Source: Cupriavidus nantongensis
GTDB taxonomy: Bacteria > Pseudomonadota > Gammaproteobacteria > Burkholderiales > Burkholderiaceae
NCBI RefSeq assembly: GCF_001598055.1
Contig: NZ_CP014844.1
Location: 3,623,642-3,687,641, forward strand
DNA length: 64,000 bases
Reading direction: 5' to 3'
Below are positions 1 through 9,628 of this stretch, piece by piece. The first letter of the stretch is position 1; every line of letters begins with the position of its first letter. The notes below the pieces were generated by a model that saw only the letters and a program-made list of their open reading frames with translations, was not told the DNA's origin and ran no database searches. The position numbers were made by a program, and so were the translations under genes.

Positions 1-971
1 CGGGTCTTTTCTTCGTTCACCGTAAGCTTAAGCAGGCCCATCATCTGCCGCATGGCGGCGAGCGCCTTCTGGGCATTGCTGCCCTTACAGCAGATGACCA
101 GATCGTCGGCATAATTGACGATCCGAGCACCAAGCCGCTGTTCCAAGCCAGCCTTCTTCCACCCCAAGATAAATCGTCGCATGTACAGATTGGACAGTAG
201 GGGTGAGATCGGCGAGCCCTGCGGAATGCCCCGCTTGGTATCCCGATTGGACGTCGTGCGCTTCTTGCGACCTCGCTCATCCTCCTCTTCCACCGGGGCA
301 TCCAGCCAGAGCTTCACCAGATGCAGAACACGCCTATCAACAACCCGGCGTGCTACCGATTTCATGAGTTCGACGTGCGGGATCGTGTCGAAGTACCCGG
401 ACAGGTCGGCGTCCACAACATCCTTGTGGCCACTGGCCAGTAGCCCGTGTACCTCGCGCACAGCGCTTTGTGCACTCCGGTTTTGTCGGTAGGCATGCTG
501 TTCTGGCGGCAGATCGGCCTCGAAGATTGGCTCCAAGACCAGCATCGCCGCCGTCTGACACACCCTTTCCGCCAGTCGCGGAATGCCAAGCGGCCTGAGT
601 TTGCCGTTCGGCTTTGGAATATAGACCCTTCTTACCGCTTCCGGACGATACGTTCCATCCCGAAGCTGCTGCGCCAATTCCCCAAGCCATCGCTCCTGCC
701 CATACTGCTCAACATCATCGAACGTCAGGCCGTCTACACCCGGTGCCCCCTTGTTGGCGCGGCAACACGCATAGGCGTGCCTTAGCACGTCCATTCGATA
801 GATCTTGTCGTACAAGGCATAGAAGCGAAACTCGGGTTCTTCCTTCGCTTTCGCATGTAACGCCGTCCGTAGTCCCTGAACGCTAATCGGAGTTGCTAGG
901 TTTCCCAATCTCCTGTCCTTTCCCACTTTCAACGTTGGTTCTGAACTGAGGCCCCTTTCCTCCACTGGCAT
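1..971 (-). CDS. Group II intron reverse transcriptase/maturase (partial, residues 1-323)
   Basis: This is the intron-encoded protein that helps the intron RNA splice and copies it into new DNA sites. The visible 323 residues match the first 323 of the 464-residue proteins encoded at 10853-12247 and 18084-19478. They include the RT fingers, the DADLSGYFD catalytic block near residue 189, the GIPQGSPISPLLSNLYM block and the YADD active site at 287-290. The window edge removes the maturase (X) domain. The ATG at 971 is inside intron domain IV. Confidence 0.93.
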   Translation of the reverse strand, partial: MPVEERGLSSEPTLKVGKDRRLGNLATPISVQGLRTALHAKAKEEPEFRFYALYDKIYRMDVLRHAYACCRANKGAPGVDGLTFDDVEQYGQERWLGELAQQLRDGTYRPEAVRRVYIPKPNGKLRPLGIPRLAERVCQTAAMLVLEPIFEADLPPEQHAYRQNRSAQSAVREVHGLLASGHKDVVDADLSGYFDTIPHVELMKSVARRVVDRRVLHLVKLWLDAPVEEEDERGRKKRTTSNRDTKRGIPQGSPISPLLSNLYMRRFILGWKKAGLEQRLGARIVNYADDLVICCKGSNAQKALAAMRQMMGLLKLTVNEEKT

Positions 972-1404
972 TACCCAGCTTCCTCGGTAATACGGGCCTC
1001 TCCGCCACCCCTATGCGCCCGGCCTGTCCGTCACCGGCTTCCGGTTGGTCGTTGCGCTCGACCACGCACGGGGCTTCCCGTGTTGCATCGGTTTCCCTCT
1101 TGTATGCATGCTGTCGCCACTACCCCGGCGGAACCGCGGGGTGCATGTTTCGCTCTCTTCCCCCACGGTGGCAGCCTTCCCCGATATTCCGACGGGTCGG
1201 CTTCCGCATTGCGTCTTTCGAGGCCTGCTCAGCGTTCACTCACGTTACGGCCTGCATACTCGCCAAGTCACTTACATGACCCTCTACATCGAAGGCTTCA
1301 GCCGCTTCGTTACCTCCACGACTGCTCCGATTGCTACCGGCTGGAGCGAGAGTTGCCGGGCGGGATTCGCACCCGCTGAGAAACCGTGCCTTTGCACGGC
1401 GCAC
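1..1404 (-). mobile_element. Group II intron, copy 1 (3' part outside window)
   Basis: The intron starts on the minus strand at the conserved GTGCG (complement of 1400-1404) and runs out of the window. It matches the complete copies at 10694-12680 and 17651-19637, at a constant offset of 11276 bases to the second copy. The 5' exon (1405-1422) is the inner part of a Tn3-type terminal repeat. Domain IV holds the maturase/reverse transcriptase; domains V and VI lie outside the window. Confidence 0.9.
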
Positions 1405-1422
1405 AGAATATTGCACGCTAAG
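1405..1422. repeat. Inner 18 bases of a Tn21-type terminal inverted repeat
   Basis: AGAATATTGCACGCTAAG differs by one base from the inner 18 bases of both terminal repeats of the transposon at 10674-19657. It ends in the ACGCTAAG typical of the 38-bp repeats of the Tn3 family. Intron copy 1 abuts it directly, so the outer 20 bases should lie on the other side of the intron, outside the window. Confidence 0.85.
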
Positions 1423-1514
1423 CCCCTCGACGGAGGCGCCCGCCGTTGCTTGGGCTTCAGAAATGCCATGGAGCCGAATGGTCTGAAAATCCGGCTCAGG
1501 CCCATGGCTCATCG

Positions 1515-1637
1515 CTAACGCATTTCCGGAAGCGGCCGCAACGGCCGGAATCTCCCTTCCTGCAGACAGTGGCTTTTTGCGACACATTTAGTCGCCAGTC
1601 AGGTCGATGTACTCCCAGCCGAGCGGTGAGAGGTACG
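1515..1637 (-). pseudogene. Relic of a Tn3-family transposase C-terminus
   Basis: The minus strand reads [15 protein letters not shown], then a TAA stop, then MCRKK, and after a frame change FRPLRPLPEMR and a TAG stop. This matches the end of the intact TnpA at 12780-15746 ([15 protein letters not shown] ... [10 protein letters not shown]). The relic therefore carries one nonsense change and one frameshift. It sits 92 bases inside the terminal repeat, close to the 81-base spacing in the intact element. Nothing recognisable lies between it and the glycosyltransferase stop at 1786, so the rest of this transposon is lost. Confidence 0.85.
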
Positions 1638-1785
1638 TTCTACGCGAGTTGAGCCGGATTGACCCAACTCGCTCAGACCCACAACCGTCATGCTGCTCAC
1701 GAAGGCGGCGCCCAACCTTGAGGCGGCGTCCCGTTGGTGCATCGTCTTTCGCAAGAAACGTGCGCTGGGCTCACAGGACGTCACA

Positions 1786-4700
1786 TTAGTGCCCAGGATA
1801 GTCAAGGAAGAACTCGGGATGAGCCTCCCACTTCTTCTTGAAATACTCGCCGTTTCTGAGAAAGAGTTTGGTGTAGCTCCGACCCTGTGAGTTGGCGTTG
1901 GTAGTCTGATGCGGCTGATGCCGGATACCTGTCAGGTCTCTATAGCAGACCTTCAATCCGAGCCTTTTGATCTGGAAGCTCATGTCGGTGTCTTCGAAAC
2001 AGGTCGGATCGTAAAAATCGTCGAATCCACCAGTTGCATTGAAAACAGATCTCGGAAAAAAAAAAACCCGCCAGTGCCCAGATAGCCGATGTCGGCGCGA
2101 TAGCCATTGAGCAACGCCTCTTGGTTCATCGCGCGATTTTGGCAATAGTCGGCAATCATGCCGCCCAGATCGGTACGCGTGCGATCGAACCACCCAGCCG
2201 CCCATCCTACGACGCCAACGCTTGCGTCTCGAGAGAGGATCTGCAGTGCCTCGACCAAGAACGACGAGCTGGTAAACCACTGATCTGAATCGAAGAACGC
2301 CAGATACCTACCTGTCGCCAGACTTGCACCGAGATTTCTCCCGGAGGCACAGCCGTTGACGGGGTTAACTACTACCCGGACGTCCGGGAAGTTCTCAGTG
2401 ATAAAGTCTGCACCGCCATCCGTACTCGCGTTGTCAACAACGATAATTTCCCGCAGGAGGCATTTTCCATGAGTCTGTAGCGACTCGAGGCAGCGCCCGA
2501 TAATGTTGCGATTGTTATGGATCAGGATGACCGCGCTGACTGACGAGGCAAACCGTTTGCTCGTCTCCTCCCCGGCCAGCTGATCAAGGCGACCAAACCA
2601 GCTGTTCTTGGAAACAAACCGGTCATTTTCGTGTGCAAGTGCCTCGGAGTCATACGATCTGTTGCAGAGACGTGCAAAATCTTCGGGGGTGTCGGCAATA
2701 TGGACGCCCGGATAGTCGACGATTTCGGGAAGGCGAGTGGAAACCACCGGTTTGCCAATGAATAAATATTCGAAAACCTTGATCGGTGACACGGCGTCTG
2801 AGATCTTGCCAGGGACAAAAGGCAACAGAGCCATGTCCGAGTGCTGCAGGTAGCCTGGCAGTTCATCGATTTTCTTTGATCCCAGGAAATGGATGTTCTT
2901 CGGTAGCCCCTCCTTCCCTGGGCTATCCCCGATCAGCACGACGTCCAGATGCGGATTTGCATTGGCAGCAGCGATCACCCAGTCCCACGCAAACCACTCG
3001 CCATACAGCGAGCCAAAATAGAGCGCGGTCTTCTTGCCTCGCTTCGGGAGGTCCGCTGGACGTTCGTAGGACTTGTATTTGTCGAAAATGTACTCGTTCG
3101 ACGCATTGGGGAGGTACAGGGCATCCTTGCGACCCAGGTCCACCAATCGCTTCACCAGCAGCTTGGCGGTTCCGACCACCACAGGCGCCTTTTCGACGAA
3201 CTGGCGATAGGTCTCCATGCTGAACCAGTCGCCACCGAGACTCGTCTCCCAATCATCGATGAGCTCAAACACGCTGCGCAACCCTCGGACATTGCAGGCC
3301 TCGAGAAACGGCAGGATTTTGGGATGCGGCAGTTCCAGCAGGATGGTGGCGTGCTCCGAAATGCGATCAAGCAGGCTGGCGGGATCAATCCTGTCTATGG
3401 AGAGGTGTGTCAGGCCAGGAACATCCAAGTCGGACTCGCTGTGCTGGCCCGTCGCGAAATCGTACTTCGGGTAAATATAGATGTAGATGACCTTTCGACC
3501 GGTCTTCAAGGCGCAGCGAGACAGTTGTGCCGCCCGCTGTCCGCCGCCAACATCGTCAAACGGTACGCCGGTAATCACAACAAGCTCATCCTGCAGCAGG
3601 GGAGCGAAATGACGGTGATCAGCTGACGCAACCGGCATCCCATTATTCAAAGGGGAGTAGACAGAGCCGGGGGCAGCCAGCCGCGAGGACCACTTGCGCT
3701 GGAGTTTTGCCTTGACCGCCCGAATGAGTGCCGGGGCGCCTCCGGTAGCCACCAGTTGATGCGATCGATTCACGTAATGCGGGATGCGCTTTAGCCTTTG
3801 TTTGGTATTCCAGGCCACACCCAGCAGACCGCTATTCCTCATCTTGATGTCCTGTAATAGCTGAGCAATGTAGATTTCTTTGTCGTACCTGTAGGCGTCC
3901 GCCGAGTGAAGGTGGGCATCGCGCTCGCTTACCTCCTGTGTCAGGCGAGTGATCTGGCTGTTACGCTCGTCCACGGCCTGCATGAGGCTCGCGATTTCCT
4001 CGTGCTGCTTCTCAAGAGCCTGCGTGAGATCAGCAATCTGTCCGCGTCGCTCCCCAAGGGTCTGCGTAAGATCAGCGATTTGCCCATGTCGCTCCCCAAC
4101 GGTCTGCGTAAGATCAGCGATTTGGTCGACGCGCCGCTCAAGGGTGCGCGCAAGGTCAGCGATCTCCCCGTTACGCGCGGCTGCCTCACTTTTGAGGATA
4201 TTTACCTGCGTCGCGACATCGTCTTTCTCGACGTGACAGTCGTTCAGCGTAAGCGCGAGTTCACTTGTCCATTCCGAGTTTGCATAGACCAGAATGATCT
4301 GATGTCCCGCCCAAAGCGTGTCCTGCATGGACCTGCAATCCACAACTTTTGACCAGGTTAGCCGGAACCCGTTGGCCAGTTGCGAGGGAATGTTTTCGGG
4401 GAAAAACGAAAAGAAATGCTCTTCGATACGATCGAATTCCCGGTACGGCAACGCGAGCACGATCGCCTTTCGTGCGCGACCGGAGATGGTTTTTAACACA
4501 TCATACGGCCTGTGAAAATGTTCGAGCGTATTGGAAGAGAAAATCACATCAAACGTTTCGTGCTGCGCATCGGAACCTGCGAGCCAGTCCGCGTTGATAA
4601 AACGAACGGTCGGGTAGCGCTGGGCGGCTTGCCTGATGGCCACGGACGAGAAATCGACGCCAGCAACCTGCTCCGCAGGGACAAAGCTGGCCCAGACATC

Positions 4701-4901
4701 GGTGCCATCGCCTTGGGCGCAGCCCCAGTCGGCGAGCGTGAGCCCCTGCCGCTTGATTTGATCCATCAGCCATTGCGGAAGGCCTTCAATGGCAATCCGC
4801 GCGAAAAAGCGTGATTGCCTTGGTCCTTCAAAGTCCTCCCAGTTCCCTGAGAAACGGGTGTCCCAATAGGAGTTGGAATTGATGATTTTGGGCGTGTTCA
4901 C
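1786..4901 (-). CDS. Methyltransferase / coiled-coil / GT4 / GT2 multidomain protein, interrupted by a poly-T frameshift
   Basis: Starts with GTG directly after the wzt stop. Residues 1-215 are a class I SAM methyltransferase (motif I LADWGCAQGDG at 57-67). About 225-333 is a coiled coil made largely of six 14-residue repeats. About 430-740 is a GT4 glycosyltransferase related to the protein at 7144-8367, and from about 770 there is a GT2 glycosyltransferase. The frame from 4901 stops at 1980, inside GT2, after an 11-T tract. The adjacent frame continues FPRSVF...GGFDDF...FEDTDMSFQIKRLG to a stop at 1786. With 9 or 12 T the product is about 1037 residues. Gene order and domains suggest terminal modification and length control of the exported polysaccharide, as for WbdD-type proteins (inference). 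The frameshift could be a mutation, phase variation or a homopolymer sequencing error. Confidence 0.85.
2056..2066. repeat. Homopolymer tract (11 A on plus, 11 T in the coding strand)
   Basis: The tract encodes consecutive Phe codons inside the GT2 domain. Eleven T place the downstream codons out of frame; any multiple of three (9 or 12) joins the two frames into one glycosyltransferase. Tracts of this length are slippage-prone. Confidence 0.9.
3918..4169 (-). repeat. Six 42-bp tandem repeats coding 14-residue coiled-coil units
   Basis: Codons 245-328 of the methyltransferase-glycosyltransferase encode six consecutive 14-residue units of pattern xQIADLTQxLxERx, for example GQIADLTQTLGERR. 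Each unit is two heptads. Units 2-4 are nearly identical at DNA level, so copy number could change by slippage or recombination without changing frame. Confidence 0.88.
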
Positions 4902-6263
4902 TTATTTCACCAGTATTTTCTGCTCGATGGCTGGCTGAAAGATGCCAAAAAGCCGTTGATCAGAGAGGGACGAAAAGTAGTGCGCACCCTCCACATATTC
5001 GTAGTAGTGGATGTCGCGATGCTGGCGGTTTTCCACCGCCGCAACCAAGAGATACTTGCCCGTCACGAGCGGGTTCGTCAGTTGGAACGAGACACTGAAA
5101 TGCTCGTCATCAGGCAAGGCATTGCCGCCGAAATCATGTGTCGTTGACACAATGAGGTCAGTGCCTTTCAGATCCTTGATAGAGAAGGCGACGCTCAGGT
5201 GCTCGCGCGAGATCGTCTTTGGTACATGCAGGTCGATCACGATCTCCAACCGGTCGCCCCAGGGCAGGACATCCTTGCGGTTGCCATAGCCATCGCGCAC
5301 CGAGGCACTTTGAATGGTGCCCTTGTGCGACCCCCAGTGGGTGACGGGGCGGGCATCGAGCACGCATTCCGGCACGACTGGCGGTGATGCGACCATCTCA
5401 GATTGCGTGCCAGCTTCGGTTGCCGCGCACCCGGCGTTCCGAATATCGGCGCTCGTATTTCCCAGGGCACCCGAGTCCCGCTGCGATGTGATGTCCGCCC
5501 GCAATGCTTCGTCTGCGGTCTCTTCGTCCTTGAACATGAACTCCATATACCGGCCGGTGACGGGGAACACGTCGCCATGTTCGAGTAAGCGCCCCTTGTC
5601 GAGCCATATCGCTCTTTCGCATAGCGTGCGAACGGATCCGACGTCGTGGCTGACGAAGAGGATGGTGGCTCCCTTTTCCTGAATGTCCTTGATGCGCCGC
5701 ATGCATTTGGCAACAAAGCGCGCATCACCCACTGCCAGCGCCTCATCGACAATGAGGATATCCGGGTCCACGTGAATCGCAATCGAGAAGGCCAACCGGG
5801 AATACATACCGCTGGAATAGGTCTTCACCGGCTGGTCGAGAAACTCTCCCAGTTCCGAGAACGCTAGCACCTGCTCCATCCGGGCCGCCATTTCCTCTCG
5901 TGGAAACCCGAGGATTGAGGCATTGAGCATCACATTCTCGCGGCCCGTGAATTCGCTATTGAATCCGGCGCCGAGTTCAAGCAAGGCCGCCACGCGTCCA
6001 CTCGTCCGGACCTCCCCGGAGGTAGGCGTGACGGTGCCGCAGATCATCTGCAGCAACGTGGATTTCCCGCTGCCATTTCGCCCGACGATGCCAACCGTCT
6101 CCCCTTTTTTGATCTCGAAGGAAACATCCTGGAGCGCCCAGAATTCCTTGTAGAACTGCTTTTTGCCTCGCGAAAGCATCTGCACCAGCCTGTCTCGAGG
6201 CTTGTCGTAGATGTGATAGCACTTGGCAAGTCGGTCAATTTTGATCGCGATCTCAGAGGACAT
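4902..6263 (-). CDS. wzt: Polysaccharide ABC exporter ATPase with C-terminal carbohydrate-binding domain
   Basis: Nucleotide-binding subunit of a Wzm/Wzt-type exporter that moves undecaprenyl-linked O-antigen or capsule across the inner membrane. The 453-residue product has Walker A GRNGSGKST at 61-69, signature YSSGM and Walker B ILIVDEAL. A C-terminal extension (about 300-453) resembles the Wzt domain that reads the modified non-reducing end of the glycan. The ATG at 6263 (MSSEIAIKI) is preferred over 6314 because it gives an 11-base overlap with wzm and removes an Arg-rich leader with no family counterpart. Its stop directly abuts the GTG of the downstream gene. Confidence 0.93.
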   Translation of the reverse strand: MSSEIAIKIDRLAKCYHIYDKPRDRLVQMLSRGKKQFYKEFWALQDVSFEIKKGETVGIVGRNGSGKSTLLQMICGTVTPTSGEVRTSGRVAALLELGAGFNSEFTGRENVMLNASILGFPREEMAARMEQVLAFSELGEFLDQPVKTYSSGMYSRLAFSIAIHVDPDILIVDEALAVGDARFVAKCMRRIKDIQEKGATILFVSHDVGSVRTLCERAIWLDKGRLLEHGDVFPVTGRYMEFMFKDEETADEALRADITSQRDSGALGNTSADIRNAGCAATEAGTQSEMVASPPVVPECVLDARPVTHWGSHKGTIQSASVRDGYGNRKDVLPWGDRLEIVIDLHVPKTISREHLSVAFSIKDLKGTDLIVSTTHDFGGNALPDDEHFSVSFQLTNPLVTGKYLLVAAVENRQHRDIHYYEYVEGAHYFSSLSDQRLFGIFQPAIEQKILVK

Positions 6264-7092
6264 CAGCGAACCCCTTGCGCGTTTTCTGGAACCACGCAAA
6301 GCCCAACCAAGCAATCATCGAAGTTATGAAGAGGTAGCCGATCCAGACCACCCAGTCCGGAGCTTTACCCCAGATCATCACGTCGCGCGCCTGTTCGATC
6401 GTCAGCGTCAACGGGTTCACTTGAAGAAAAGGACGATAGGCTGCGGGAAGCGATGAGACGGAATAGAAAATTGGAGAAAGAAACATCAAAACAGCAGTAA
6501 TCACGGTTATGATTTGCGTAACATCGCGCAAATAAACCCCGAGCGAGGCGAGTAGCCAGCTCACCCCGAGCGTCAGCAGCGCAAGGGGCAGCAGCACCAG
6601 AGGAAGCAGCACTACCGTCAGCGGTGGCACGCCAAAGAAGATCAGATAAAACAGGAGCCACACGCCGAGACTGATCAGCATGTGAAATGCGGCGGAAGCG
6701 AGAGCCACGAAGGGCAGGATTTCGAGAGGGAAGACTACCTTCTTGACGTAGTTCGCATTTCCCAATACCAGACCGGGCGCGCGGTTAACACATTCGGCGA
6801 ACAGATTGAAGACCATCAGGCCGGCAAAGAGTACCAGCGCGAATTCGGTCTTTGAATCCGATCCGCTGGTCCAGCGCGCCTTGAAAACCACCGAAAACAC
6901 GAAGGTATAGACCGCCAGCATCAGGAGTGGATTGAAGAAAGACCAGAGCAGCCCCAGAGCCGAGCCGCGATACCGGCCCGCGACCTCCCGTTTAGCCAGG
7001 TCAAGGATCAGGCGTCGTTGCTCCCGCAACGATCGCAGGATCGCGCGCGGGCGCAGTGGGGGAGATTCATGTGGGTTGACGTTATCTTTCAT
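6253..7092 (-). CDS. wzm: Polysaccharide ABC exporter permease
   Basis: A 279-residue ABC-2 type membrane protein with about six hydrophobic segments and an N-terminal amphipathic region before the first segment. It forms the inner-membrane channel with the Wzt ATPase encoded just downstream; the two genes overlap by 11 bases, implying translational coupling. The length is usual for the family. Confidence 0.93.
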   Translation of the reverse strand: MKDNVNPHESPPLRPRAILRSLREQRRLILDLAKREVAGRYRGSALGLLWSFFNPLLMLAVYTFVFSVVFKARWTSGSDSKTEFALVLFAGLMVFNLFAECVNRAPGLVLGNANYVKKVVFPLEILPFVALASAAFHMLISLGVWLLFYLIFFGVPPLTVVLLPLVLLPLALLTLGVSWLLASLGVYLRDVTQIITVITAVLMFLSPIFYSVSSLPAAYRPFLQVNPLTLTIEQARDVMIWGKAPDWVVWIGYLFITSMIAWLGFAWFQKTRKGFADVL

Positions 7093-7143
7093 GAGATTCT
7101 GCTAGAGGTTATATGCCGGTGAGAATCGCGGCAGGAAGCGTTG

Positions 7144-8367
7144 TCAGGCAGAGGTGCGCTTTCGGACAACATGGGCAGCTCCGTCAGAGCTGACGGGCAT
7201 GCCTTTGTGCGCCGGGCTTGGCCAAGCAGCCCGTTCCAGGACGGGTTCGAAACGTTTCGCCCAGGAGACCGCTTCCTTGAAGCTGGCGATGGCGTGTGGT
7301 TCAACCACAGTCACGCGGGCTTCGTCCCACAGCGCACGCCAATCTTGGCCACGCTGTATTTTGTTGACCCCATCGTTGGCGTCGCGCAGCCGCATCTCGC
7401 CAAAGTCTGTCGACCAGACTGGCACGCCTAGGCTGCGATATTCATAGAACTTGATGGGATCAACGCTGTCGGTTAGCTCGTTGCGCTTGAAAGGAATCAG
7501 GCCAACCGCAAAGTCACGAACAAAATCGGCCATTTCGTTGAACGGACGTTCCCCGAGAAACTCGATATTCGGGGGGAGATCTGCAGGACGCGGCACGAAC
7601 TCCGGACCGACCAGGCGCACGGGGATTTCCGGCAGCGCCCGGGCAATTTCACAGACCAGGGGCCAGTCGAACCATTCGCCGATTGTCCCGAGATACCCGA
7701 CGTACTTTCGGGTTGCCATGATCGACGGCTGTGGCAAGTGATCGGTTGGATAGCCGTTCAGGACAGTGATCGCGTCATGCCGGACAGCCTGGATGTCCAG
7801 CGCGAGTTGATTGGAGGAACAGAAGACATCCGTAACGGTCCTGCAAACATCCTTGAGCCGTCGCTTCATGGACAGGCGGGAAACGCCACGATAGAACGCT
7901 GGAAAGTTGTCGAGCACGTCGGCAAATGAGCGCTCGTGCGGCAGGTTTTTCAGAGCCCATAGCGCGAGCGCACTGGGTCGGCCAATCCCGATGACGCAAT
8001 GCCCGCCAGCGGCAAATTCGCGCAGACGTTGTCGCACCGGCCGCCAGCACAGCATTTGGTTGAGGAGGCTGCCGAGTGGCAGCGGCTCAACGGGCAGGGC
8101 CGCGGGGCGATGCAGTTCGATCCGTTCATCCGAATGCGCGACAACGGACTTCGCGTTGCGCAGCCGCTTCAGGTCGGACAGCTTCGGCAGACGTGTCGGA
8201 TAGGGGTCTATCCAGAGTACAGCGCTGTAGCCGGCATTGGCGAAAGCCGTCACCATGAAGTGGGGTCGCTGCGCGTAACTGTGGTACGGAACCGACGAGA
8301 AGTAGACAAGCCTTTTCCCTGCGCCGCTCATTGTGCCGGCGCTTACAGTGTTGAGGACCTGGTTCAT
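7144..8367 (-). CDS. GT4-family glycosyltransferase
   Basis: A 407-residue product with an N-terminal Rossmann half (KRLVYFSSVPYHSYAQRPH) and a nucleotide-sugar-binding half (YLGTIGEWFDWPLV; SVDPIKFYEYRSLGVPVWST). The second half is clearly related to the GT4 part of the protein at 1786-4901 (SLYGEWFAWDWV; AVSPIKVFEYLFIGKPVVST). The ATG at 8367, seven bases after the wecB stop, fits the operon better than the upstream ATG at 8469, which would lie inside wecB. It probably adds a sugar to the repeat unit or adaptor; the donor is unknown. Confidence 0.85.
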   Translation of the reverse strand: MNQVLNTVSAGTMSGAGKRLVYFSSVPYHSYAQRPHFMVTAFANAGYSAVLWIDPYPTRLPKLSDLKRLRNAKSVVAHSDERIELHRPAALPVEPLPLGSLLNQMLCWRPVRQRLREFAAGGHCVIGIGRPSALALWALKNLPHERSFADVLDNFPAFYRGVSRLSMKRRLKDVCRTVTDVFCSSNQLALDIQAVRHDAITVLNGYPTDHLPQPSIMATRKYVGYLGTIGEWFDWPLVCEIARALPEIPVRLVGPEFVPRPADLPPNIEFLGERPFNEMADFVRDFAVGLIPFKRNELTDSVDPIKFYEYRSLGVPVWSTDFGEMRLRDANDGVNKIQRGQDWRALWDEARVTVVEPHAIASFKEAVSWAKRFEPVLERAAWPSPAHKGMPVSSDGAAHVVRKRTSA

Positions 8368-8374
8368 GAGGCCA

Positions 8375-9514
8375 TCAACCCGCAATCTCGGAAGCAGTCG
8401 TGGCGTTTGCTGCCTGAAACGCTTTTTCCAGAATGTTGACAATGCGGGCTGAAGCGTGCCCGTCGCCATAGGGCGACGCGCCCCGGGCCATGCTGCGATA
8501 GGCGGCCTGGTCAGTCAGCAACTCCGTGACCCGATCGACGATGAGATCCGTACCGGAGCCGACCAACGCAGCCACACCAAACGCGACGGCTTCCGGCCGC
8601 TCGGTTTCCTCGCGAAGAACCAGTACCGGCTTGCCCAGCGCCGGCGCTTCTTCCTGGACGCCGCCGGAGTCGCTGAGAATGAGGTCGGCCGCTTCCATCG
8701 CCGGAATGAAGGCGAGGTAGTCCAACGGATCGCAGAGCGTAACTCGCGGGTGCTGCCCAAGTAGTGCCCGCACAGGCGCTGAGACATTCGGGTTGCGGTG
8801 TACGGGGAACAGGATATCCAGCGTGGGGTGCTGTTCGAGCAAACGCAGAAGTGCCGCGCAGATACGCTGAAGCGGCTCCCCGAAATTTTCGCGCCGATGT
8901 GTGGTGACCAGCATCATCTTGCGCCCAGGCGGGCGACGAAGAGGCACCTTACTTGGATGCTTGCGGGCGTCGAGGAGAGCGTCGATGACCGTATTGCCCG
9001 TCATGAACACGGTATCGGGGAGACACCCTTCGTCCAGCAGGTTTGAGCGCGATGATTCGGTGGGAGCAAAGTGCCACCGCGTCAGCCGTCCAGTCACAAC
9101 GCGATTCATTTCCTCCGGGAACGGGTTATGCATGTCACGGGTGCGCAAGCCGGCTTCGACGTGCCCCACCGGGATGCGGTTATAAAAGGAAACAAGCGAT
9201 GCGGCGAGAACGCTGGTCGTATCGCCTTGTACAAGCAGCGCAGCCGGTTTGCATTCGCGGACAACTCGTTCGAGGCCATTGATGAGGCGAGCGGTAAGGT
9301 CCGACAAGCTTTGATTTGGCTGCATCACGTTCAGATCGAAGTCTGGCTTGATCGCGAATATTTCCAGCACTTGATCCAGCATTTCGCGGTGCTGGGCGGT
9401 GGCGATCACCACTGGTGCCAGATGACTCGATTTGGCCAGAGCTTTGACGACCGGAGCCATCTTGATGGCCTCAGGCCGGGTGCCAATCACAACTGCAACC
9501 TTTTTCTTTTCCAT
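8375..9514 (-). CDS. wecB: UDP-N-acetylglucosamine 2-epimerase (non-hydrolysing)
   Basis: Interconverts UDP-GlcNAc and UDP-ManNAc in the cytoplasm, a supply step for surface polysaccharides. The N-terminus VAVVIGTRPEAIKMAPVV, the QGDTTSVLA and GHVEAGLRT blocks and DSGGVQEEAPALGKPVLVLR are hallmark regions of the family, and 379 residues is a normal length. Start chosen at MEKKKVAVV (9514); the longer frame to 9568 adds 18 residues not typical of the family. It is the first gene of the minus-strand operon that continues to 1786. Confidence 0.95.
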   Translation of the reverse strand: MEKKKVAVVIGTRPEAIKMAPVVKALAKSSHLAPVVIATAQHREMLDQVLEIFAIKPDFDLNVMQPNQSLSDLTARLINGLERVVRECKPAALLVQGDTTSVLAASLVSFYNRIPVGHVEAGLRTRDMHNPFPEEMNRVVTGRLTRWHFAPTESSRSNLLDEGCLPDTVFMTGNTVIDALLDARKHPSKVPLRRPPGRKMMLVTTHRRENFGEPLQRICAALLRLLEQHPTLDILFPVHRNPNVSAPVRALLGQHPRVTLCDPLDYLAFIPAMEAADLILSDSGGVQEEAPALGKPVLVLREETERPEAVAFGVAALVGSGTDLIVDRVTELLTDQAAYRSMARGASPYGDGHASARIVNILEKAFQAANATTASEIAG

Positions 9515-9628
9515 GTGAAATCTTGTTGTTGTGTACCGTACGTTGTGCCTAGTCTTTCGTTCGTCCAACTGGAACTTGAAAGTGGGCGACTGAAAGCCCG
9601 GGCGGAAGTGGTAGCCGATGTGGTTACA

